Below are positions 6,278 through 10,700 of a DNA stretch of 10,700 nucleotides, piece by piece. Source of the DNA: Clostridia bacterium (lineage in GTDB: Bacteria > Bacillota > Clostridia > Oscillospirales > Acutalibacteraceae); the NCBI GenBank assembly GCA_900757335.1, contig CAAENL010000015.1:1-10700 (forward strand), in the 5' to 3' direction. A program made the translations under genes and the position numbers. The notes under the pieces are model-generated. The model did not search any database, was not told the DNA's origin, and saw only the letters and a list, made by a program, of their open reading frames with translations. Position 1 is the first letter of the stretch. The number at the start of each line of letters is the position of its first letter.

Positions 6278-7234
6278 ATGACAACAAAAAAATTAAAGCT
6301 TTACACCTGGAAAGAAAACATTGTTAGTGTGGTTGTAAATCGAGGCGAAGTAAACTCACGGTACATCGAAGTCACTTTTGAAAACACAGACGGAACTTTA
6401 AGCTTAGAAGGAAAGCAAGTTACTCTGTACACAGAAAAACCCGACGGAACCAAAATTTTTAACAATTGTACGGTAGACACGGAAAATAATACCGCAACTG
6501 TTTCTTTAACCTCTCAAATGTCAAGCGTTGCAGGATCTCTTGACTGTGAATTTCAAATAATCGATGCTAACAATTCGTTATTGAAAGTAAACGGTTTGCA
6601 ATTGGTAGTTGCTTCAGAAAAAGATTTCTCCGAGGCTGTTGAAAGTACATCTGAATTCAATGCCTTAACTCAAGCTCTAAATCAAGTCAAAAAAACTGAA
6701 GATCAATTAGAAAATTTCACAAATGAAACAGGAGTATTATCATCAAAAATCGGTTCGCTCGACAACTTAACTACTACTCAAAAAACATCTTTGGTGGATG
6801 CTGTAAATGAATTAAATTCAAAAGTAATCCCTATTTCTCAAGGCGGTACGGGTTCTTCAACACTTCAAGAAGCAAAAACCGCTTTAGGAATAAGCGAACC
6901 TGTGGTACTCTTTGACAATTTACCAGGAATTTCAGGAACAATAACCTTGAGTGAAGTAGTAACAAACTACCAGTATGTAGAAATATTTTACAGCTCTAAT
7001 AGTGGAAATTTTTCATCATGCCGAATTCTTCGTCCGTCATCTAGGTCAGCGTCTTTGAGCATGGGAGAAATAAGCAATAATACATTTAAAGAAAGTGCTC
7101 ATCGTATAGTAATCAATTACATAACAATCACTATGGATTATGGTGGATCTGTCAGTGCTTCAAACACCTCACCTCAGTTATCATTTTCAGAAGCGGACAG
7201 TATCGGAATATCCAGGGTCCTGGGATATAAATAA
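6278..7234 (+). CDS. Phage-type baseplate upper / receptor-binding protein, solitary (318 aa)
   Basis: Residues about 5-125 resemble the BppU-type N-terminal domain of phage baseplate upper proteins. Visible features are the opening KLKLYTWKENIVSVVVNRGE, then YIEVTF, the TLYTEKPDGT strand, LTSQM (78-82) and CEFQIID (90-96). A polar helical linker follows (about 125-150). Next come two motifs common in tail fibres: LDNLTTTQKTSLVDAVNELN (161-180) and ISQGGTGSSTLQEAKTALGI (186-205). The C-terminal 110 residues are Ser- and aromatic-rich and look like a beta-rich tip. No other phage gene is nearby. A strong SD (AAGGAGG, 9 bases before ATG) and a private terminator suggest it is intact and expressed. 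It may be a prophage remnant or a gene kept by the host. I am confident of the phage-tail relationship and unsure of its present use. Confidence 0.85.
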   Translation: MTTKKLKLYTWKENIVSVVVNRGEVNSRYIEVTFENTDGTLSLEGKQVTLYTEKPDGTKIFNNCTVDTENNTATVSLTSQMSSVAGSLDCEFQIIDANNSLLKVNGLQLVVASEKDFSEAVESTSEFNALTQALNQVKKTEDQLENFTNETGVLSSKIGSLDNLTTTQKTSLVDAVNELNSKVIPISQGGTGSSTLQEAKTALGISEPVVLFDNLPGISGTITLSEVVTNYQYVEIFYSSNSGNFSSCRILRPSSRSASLSMGEISNNTFKESAHRIVINYITITMDYGGSVSASNTSPQLSFSEADSIGISRVLGYK

Positions 7235-7245
7235 TAAATAAATTT

Positions 7246-7307
7246 ACAGCGATTTAATTCAGTACCTTAAATCTATCAATTCAGTACTGAATAAACGCTG
7301 TTTTTTT
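7246..7307 (+). terminator. Long palindromic terminator after the phage-type gene
   Basis: Outer arms ACAGCG (7246-7251) and CGCTGT (7296-7301) enclose inner arms ATTCAGTAC (7257-7265) and GTACTGAAT (7284-7292), followed by seven Ts (7301-7307). The inner right arm is itself part of a perfect 14-bp palindrome, ATTCAGTACTGAAT (7279-7292). ATTCAGTAC therefore occurs twice directly as well as inverted, and alternative folds are possible. Confidence 0.85.
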
Positions 7308-7318
7308 AACCTTAATTA

Positions 7319-7327
7319 TGATACAAT
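7319..7327 (+). promoter_or_regulatory. Extended -10 promoter of the DUF952-Nudix gene
   Basis: TACAAT (7322-7327) is preceded by TG with one base between. No good -35 is visible because the upstream sequence is the T-run of the preceding terminator. The SD AAGGAG (7353-7358) follows and lies 10 bases before the ATG at 7369. Confidence 0.5.
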
Positions 7328-7368
7328 AAACACCTAAATTATATAAAAACAAAAGGAGTGATAAATAT

Positions 7369-8130
7369 ATGTTATTCTTTCATATTGCACAAAAGCAAGA
7401 GTGGCTTAAAAGTTTTGATTTAAAATCATATGGAAAATCTTTGGTAAATAAAGATGGTTTTATACACTGCTGTGAATTTAGTCAAATTTTAAATGTAGCA
7501 AATAAAAATTTGAAAAACATCAAAAATGATTTTGTTGTATTATGCATAGACAGCGATATATTAACATCTGAAGCAAAATATGAAAAAAATAATGACAATA
7601 CTTATTCTTACCATGTTTACGGACCAATCAACACAGAAAGCGTCATCGACTCAATAGACTTCAAAAAAGATAAATTTGGAAATTTTTTAATGTCAGATGA
7701 ATTATTGAATTTTTCACATTATGAAAAATCTTGCGGAGCAATTGTATTTCAAAAAATTGATGAAGAATGCAAAATTTTGTTGATTGGTTTTATTCACAAA
7801 GATGAACTTAGATGGGGATTTCCGAAAGGACACGTTGAAAACAGTGAAACAGAAATAGAAACCGCAATTCGAGAAATAAAAGAAGAAACAGGTCTTGATG
7901 TTAAAATAATTCCGGAATTTAGAAGTTCTACACATTTTTCTATGAAACCCGGAACAATAAACGAAGCGGTGTACTACTGTGCCAAAGCAAGTAACGATGA
8001 AATAATTCCTCAAGAAGGAGAAGTGGAAAAAATAAAGTGGTTTAACTTCAAAGAAGCTTATGAACACCTGACATACGATTGCGATAAAAAAATACTTATT
8101 AGTTTTATTGAATACTTTAAAAATACGTAA
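7369..8130 (+). CDS. DUF952-Nudix hydrolase fusion protein (253 aa)
   Basis: Two domains are visible. Residues 1-98 match DUF952: FHIA near the start (H5), then GFIHCC (30-35), a VVLCID strand (56-61), YE (71-72) and HVYGPIN (82-88). Residues about 118-250 form a Nudix domain of the Ap4A/NDP-sugar type, with WGFPKGHVE and a perfect Nudix box GX5EX7REUXEEXGU from G154 through E160 and R168-E169 to E172-E173 and L176. Nudix enzymes cleave nucleoside diphosphates linked to another group, such as ADP-ribose or dinucleoside polyphosphates. From memory, Pfam places DUF952 with the ADP-ribosyltransferase-like folds, so a role in NAD/ADP-ribose metabolism is an inference. It is a single-gene unit on the plus strand between terminators. 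The exact substrate is unknown. Confidence 0.9.
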   Translation: MLFFHIAQKQEWLKSFDLKSYGKSLVNKDGFIHCCEFSQILNVANKNLKNIKNDFVVLCIDSDILTSEAKYEKNNDNTYSYHVYGPINTESVIDSIDFKKDKFGNFLMSDELLNFSHYEKSCGAIVFQKIDEECKILLIGFIHKDELRWGFPKGHVENSETEIETAIREIKEETGLDVKIIPEFRSSTHFSMKPGTINEAVYYCAKASNDEIIPQEGEVEKIKWFNFKEAYEHLTYDCDKKILISFIEYFKNT

Positions 8131-8158
8131 TTTAAATACTTACACATAAAAAAACATT

Positions 8159-8198
8159 AAAATAATTATCTACCAGCTAGGATGGATGATTATTTTTT
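8159..8198 (+). terminator. Probable terminator of the DUF952-Nudix gene
   Basis: AAAATAAT (8159-8166) pairs with ATTATTTT (8189-8196). ATC (8168-8170) can also pair with GAT (8185-8187) further in, and Ts run to 8198. The stem is AT-rich, so it is weaker than the other terminators here, but its place 30 bases after the stop codon fits. Confidence 0.5.
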
Positions 8199-8562
8199 AA
8201 AGCTTAAAACTCTGTACTACTATCTAATTCTAAATGATGCTGTTTAAAGTTTGTTACTTATAAAAAACTGTTACTTGATACCCATAAATAGGCACATATT
8301 ATTAAATGTCAACTGTTCTCCAATTTCATCTTCTTTATTTTCTAAATACAGCTCCTATTTCTAATCTTTATAATATTTTAGATTCCAATTGTATGTAATG
8401 AACTTATGTGTCATTCACTTTTAATGCCCTCCTTTTGATGCATCTTTAGCAATTTAAAAACTGATAATCTATTTTACATCAAAAAAGTTTTTTATTTCTA
8501 TTACATTTTTTAAGCTTTGCCGAATCACACGACTATTGCATAGTTTTCTGCACAATAAATTC
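8199..8562. other. Non-coding or decayed interval between the Nudix gene and sigG
   Basis: No plus-strand frame is open for a plausible length. On the minus strand there is a possible broken mini-gene at 8271-8414, described separately. I recognise no tRNA, 6S, tmRNA, RNase P or riboswitch core. The stretch ends in a strong plus-strand terminator (8563-8588), so an unannotated plus-strand transcript or a mobile-element remnant is possible. Confidence 0.5.
8271..8414 (-). pseudogene. Possible broken mini-gene with two in-frame TAG stops
   Basis: On the minus strand a strong SD, AAAAGGAGGG (8427-8436), lies 12 bases before an ATG at 8414. The frame reads MTHKFITYNWNLKYYKD, then TAG (8361-8363), K, TAG (8355-8357). 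It then resumes ELYLENKEDEIGEQLTFN and so on to a TAA at 8271-8273. The second half is rich in acidic and mixed residues, unlike random translation of AT-rich DNA, and stays in the same frame as the ATG. This suggests a gene of about 47 codons damaged by two nonsense changes. I do not recognise the family. Alternatives are a true 17-residue peptide with a chance open stretch after it, or pure chance. Confidence 0.35.
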
Positions 8563-8588
8563 CCACCGGCTAAACCGGTGGTTTTTTT
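8563..8588 (+). terminator. Strong plus-strand terminator with no assigned gene
   Basis: Perfect 7-bp GC-rich arms CCACCGG (8563-8569) and CCGGTGG (8575-8581) enclose a 5-base loop and are followed by seven Ts (8582-8588). The T-run is on the plus-strand side. For the converging sigG message the tail after the stem is GAATTTATTG, which is not a proper U-tract. The hairpin would therefore mainly stop plus-strand transcription before it enters sigG, although no plus-strand gene ends nearby except the Nudix gene about 430 bases away. Confidence 0.8.
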
Positions 8589-8595
8589 ATACGTT

Positions 8596-9369
8596 TTAAT
8601 AATTATCTTTTATTTTTTTCATTGCATTTTTTTCCAAGCGAGATACCTGTGCTTGGCTTATTCCTATTTTTTTGGCAACTTCCGTTTGAGTGTTGCCTTT
8701 TAAAAATCTAAGAGATAGTATATTTTTTTCTCTTGTGCTAAGTTTTTTTACTGCTTGTTTCAAAAATATTTCACCTAACCAGTTCGCGTCTCCGTCGTTG
8801 TCCCCTATTTGATCCATTATATAAACGGTGTCTCCTTCTCCGTCCGAAAAAACAGGTTCATTAAGCGAAATAGGCTCGACAACAGACTCCAAAGACAGCA
8901 CTACGGTTTCTTTCGAAACACCCATTTCTTGAGCGATTTCTTCTATGGTGGGTTCTTTATTTTTTGAAGCAAGAATTTGTTCCTTTACTTGCATTGCACG
9001 GTACGCTGTATCACGCATTGAACGGCTTACACGTATTGAATTGTTATCACGGAGATGTCGGCGAATTTCTCCTATTATCATAGGTACGGCATAAGTAGAA
9101 AATCTCACATTTTGAGATATATCGAAATTATCTATTGATTTAATAAGTCCTATACAGCCAACTTGAAATAAATCATCAAACGCTTCTCCTCTTCCCGAAA
9201 AGCGTTGTATTACACTTAATATTAATCTTAAATTTCCGTTTATAAGTTCTTCTCTAGCTTTTTTATCTCCGTTTCGAGTCAATTTTAACAGTCGAATTTT
9301 TTCTTTTTCCGGCAATGTTTTTAAACCTGATGTGTTTATTCCGCAAATTTTAACTTTTCCGTAAGACAT
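8596..9369 (-). CDS. sigG: RNA polymerase sigma-G factor, late forespore (257 aa)
   Basis: Sigma-G directs late gene expression in the forespore during endospore formation. The N-terminus KVKICGINTSGLKTL is the signature that separates SigG from SigF and SigB relatives. Region 2 includes DDLFQVGCIGLIKSIDNFD (65-83) and FSTYAVPMIIGEIRR (90-104). Region 3 includes PTIEEIAQEMGVS (140-152). Region 4.2 holds the helix-turn-helix TQTEVAKKIGISQAQVSRLE (227-246). The length of 257 agrees with the family (about 257-260). The SD GGAGGG is 7 bases before the ATG, and a perfect hairpin lies two bases further upstream. In most spore formers sigG follows spoIIGA-sigE. Here the upstream neighbour is a divergent carboxypeptidase gene, so sigG is transcribed alone, probably by SigF. 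Confidence 0.96.
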   Translation of the reverse strand: MSYGKVKICGINTSGLKTLPEKEKIRLLKLTRNGDKKAREELINGNLRLILSVIQRFSGRGEAFDDLFQVGCIGLIKSIDNFDISQNVRFSTYAVPMIIGEIRRHLRDNNSIRVSRSMRDTAYRAMQVKEQILASKNKEPTIEEIAQEMGVSKETVVLSLESVVEPISLNEPVFSDGEGDTVYIMDQIGDNDGDANWLGEIFLKQAVKKLSTREKNILSLRFLKGNTQTEVAKKIGISQAQVSRLEKNAMKKIKDNY

Positions 9370-9384
9370 AACTCTACCCTCCGA

Positions 9385-9414
9385 CCAATAATTTCCAGAT
9401 ATTTTTATTATTGG
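9385..9414 (-). promoter_or_regulatory. Hairpin in the sigG leader next to its SD
   Basis: Perfect 8-bp arms CCAATAAT (minus-strand 5' arm, 9407-9414) and ATTATTGG (9385-9392) enclose a 14-base loop. The stem ends two bases before the SD GGAGGG (9377-9382), close enough to hinder ribosome binding. As I recall, in B. subtilis a leader structure is reported to lower sigG translation, so this hairpin may serve the same purpose. That parallel is inferred. Confidence 0.6.
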
Positions 9415-9444
9415 CAGGTTATGGATAATTAATTCAAAAAAATT

Positions 9445-9475
9445 ATATTTGGTAAAATATCTCTCCTTTTTTTTA
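9445..9475 (-). promoter_or_regulatory. Tentative sporulation-type -10 element for sigG
   Basis: On the minus strand, GGAGAGATAT about 90-100 bases before the ATG resembles the SigF -10 pattern GGnrAnAnTw with one mismatch. No convincing GywTA -35 lies 15-16 bases upstream. A TATAAT further along (about 9443-9448) has no sigma-A -35. The promoter assignment is therefore weak. Confidence 0.2.
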
Positions 9476-9489
9476 AAATCAGTGCATAT

Positions 9490-9510
9490 GATTTTATATA
9501 GATTTTATAT
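9490..9510 (+). repeat. Tandem GATTTTATAT repeat before the carboxypeptidase SD
   Basis: GATTTTATAT occurs at 9490-9499 and again at 9501-9510, an 11-base period of about one helical turn, just upstream of the SD. It might be a protein-binding site or a simple duplication. A weak extended -10 (TGG then TAAAAT, 9450-9458) lies about 40 bases upstream and could be the promoter. Confidence 0.35.
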
Positions 9511-9520
9511 GAGAGGTGAA

Positions 9521-10700
9521 ATGAGCAATTTTTTTGCTCTGTTAATGTTAAAATTAAAAAAATTAATATGTTTCTTCATATGCACACTTACTTTTTTCGT
9601 TTCTGAATATAATTGCACTGCCGCCGAAAACAATTTGAATGTTTCGGCTAAATCCGCAATCTTGATTTGTGCGGATTCGGGAAGTGTTTTATGGTCAAAA
9701 AATGAAACTCAGCCTCTGCCTATGGCCAGCACGACAAAAATAATGACCGCTTTACTGACTTTAGAACGCATGCAAGCTTGTGGAAATAAAGAAGTAGAAA
9801 TCACGGAAGAAATGGTTAGAGTAGAAGGCACTTCTATGGGACTTATGCCCGGAGACATTGTCAATCTCGACGCACTTGCAAAGGGAATGCTCCTATGCTC
9901 AGGAAACGATTCCGCAAACGCAGCGGCTATAGCTGTAGGCGGAGATACAGGAAAATTTATAAATTTAATGTCTGAAAAAGCAAAACTGATAGGCATGCAA
10001 GATACAAAATTTTGTACCCCTTCGGGGCTGGATAAAGACAATCATCATTCAACCGCAAAAGACATGGCTCTGCTTGGAGCTTATGCTATGGAAAACGAAG
10101 ATTTTGCTAAAATTGCTTCTCAAAAAAGCATGAAAGTTAAATTTGTAAATCCTGCAAAAGTTGTGAATATAAGAAATCACAATAAGCTTCTCAGGCTTTA
10201 TGAAGGATGTATAGGAGTTAAAACAGGTTTTACAAAAGCTGCAGGAAGATGCTTGGTTTCTTGTGCCGAGAGAAACGGAGTAAGACTTGTTTGCGTTACG
10301 CTTAACGCTCCTAGCGATTGGGATGACCACACAAATCTTTACAATTTTGGGTTTGAAAATACTGTTTCTAAATCATTTGACGACAGAAGTTTTAGAGCAT
10401 CTATTCCCGTCGAAAACAAAAATTCAGGAAATATCGAAGCAGTAGGAGTGTCAGAATTTTCCAAAAGTTTTAAAAAAGGTGACGAAAATAAAGTTAAACG
10501 CAGAGTAGAGTTAGCAAATTCGGTGAAATCTCCCGTAGAGAAAGGACAAATAGTAGGAAAAGTGGTATACTCTTTAGATGACAGAATAATAGGAGAAAAT
10601 CAAATAATATCAAATACGGAAATAAAAACTCCTGTAAAATGCAAAAAAAATTTTTTTCAAAATATAGGTGATTTTTTCAAAAACTTATTTTGTTTCAAAT
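9521..10700 (+). CDS. D-alanyl-D-alanine carboxypeptidase, S11 family, DacF/PBP5-like (partial, 393 codons seen)
   Basis: This exported serine peptidase removes the terminal D-Ala from peptidoglycan side chains and so limits cross-linking. A hydrophobic signal segment follows basic residues (about 11-30), with likely cleavage near TAA (33-35). All three catalytic motifs are present: S70-T-T-K73, S127-G-N129 and K234-T-G236. The PBP5-type beta-rich C-terminal domain spans about 280-370. The last visible residues (KKNFFQNIGDFFKNLF) could form an amphipathic membrane anchor, so the stop probably lies just past the window edge. The ATG at 9521 has a closely spaced GAGAGGTGA SD. In-frame ATGs at 9488 and 9509 lack one. 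Divergence from sigG suggests a sporulation role like dacF, but a vegetative PBP5 is possible, so no symbol is given. Confidence 0.94.
   Translation, partial: MSNFFALLMLKLKKLICFFICTLTFFVSEYNCTAAENNLNVSAKSAILICADSGSVLWSKNETQPLPMASTTKIMTALLTLERMQACGNKEVEITEEMVRVEGTSMGLMPGDIVNLDALAKGMLLCSGNDSANAAAIAVGGDTGKFINLMSEKAKLIGMQDTKFCTPSGLDKDNHHSTAKDMALLGAYAMENEDFAKIASQKSMKVKFVNPAKVVNIRNHNKLLRLYEGCIGVKTGFTKAAGRCLVSCAERNGVRLVCVTLNAPSDWDDHTNLYNFGFENTVSKSFDDRSFRASIPVENKNSGNIEAVGVSEFSKSFKKGDENKVKRRVELANSVKSPVEKGQIVGKVVYSLDDRIIGENQIISNTEIKTPVKCKKNFFQNIGDFFKNLFCFK

Noticed and set aside
7714..8067. A 117-codon minus-strand frame opposite the Nudix domain
   Set aside because: It is Phe/Cys-rich and the exact antisense of the conserved Nudix region, with no SD.
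8563..8581. Similarity between the orphan terminator stem (ACCGGCTAAACCGGT) and the tRNA-Met anticodon arm (ACCGGCTCATAACCGGT)
   Set aside because: The match is limited to the palindromic stem and short loop. The flanking bases differ and no other tRNA part is present, so it is most likely coincidence rather than a tRNA fragment.
9709..10330. Two minus-strand frames of 93-110 codons opposite the carboxypeptidase
   Set aside because: They are antisense to the catalytic domain, whose three motifs are intact in the plus frame, and they lack SDs.
1..10700. CRISPR array or defence-gene cluster
   Set aside because: No spaced direct repeats of 24-37 bases, no cas-like products and no restriction or toxin-antitoxin genes were seen on either strand.

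Overview
The window looks like a piece of a low-GC, endospore-forming member of the Clostridia. It is AT-rich, with strong GGAGG-type ribosome binding sites and intrinsic hairpin-plus-T-run terminators. It holds the forespore sigma factor SigG and a flippase-mazG-hup gene order that matches the yabM/spoVB-mazG-hup neighbourhood of many spore-forming Firmicutes. I cannot name the genus. Most of the content is chromosomal core genome, with one short accessory stretch at about 6.1-8.6 kb.

Left third, minus strand (1-3.55 kb). A SpoVB/YabM-like MATE/MurJ-fold flippase is followed by a MazG NTP pyrophosphohydrolase (GTG start) and then the HU protein, which is closed by a clean terminator. A 15-bp hairpin with one bulge lies between the flippase and mazG. 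HU seems to have its own promoter inside the end of mazG and a leader with two small hairpins. Beyond the HU terminator is a separate, incomplete gene for a small membrane protein with its own promoter. The rqcP/yabP/yabQ/divIC genes that often follow in this neighbourhood are not next to HU.

Middle, plus strand (3.7-6.05 kb). An elongator tRNA-Met(CAU) has a perfect consensus sigma-A promoter and its own terminator. It is followed by a monocistronic asparagine synthetase (asnB) with promoter, SD and terminator. The asnB start is the Met before the catalytic Cys at 4127; an upstream in-frame ATG at 4055 lies inside the predicted promoter.

Accessory stretch, plus strand (6.05-8.6 kb). An isolated phage-type baseplate/tail protein (BppU-like N-terminal domain, GGTG tail motif) has its own SD and a long palindromic terminator. 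Next comes a two-domain protein, DUF952 fused to a Nudix hydrolase. The 8.2-8.6 kb interval appears to hold a broken minus-strand mini-gene with a strong SD and two in-frame stops. It also has a strong plus-strand terminator with no obvious gene to terminate.

Right end (8.6-10.7 kb). sigG (minus) diverges from an exported S11 D-Ala-D-Ala carboxypeptidase of the DacF/PBP5 type (plus), which runs off the window. A perfect 8-bp hairpin sits two bases upstream of the sigG SD. Both genes fit a spore-development role: late forespore transcription and peptidoglycan trimming. I found no clearly new multi-gene system. The most unusual items are the DUF952-Nudix fusion, the lone phage baseplate gene, the sigG leader hairpin and the broken mini-gene with the orphan terminator.
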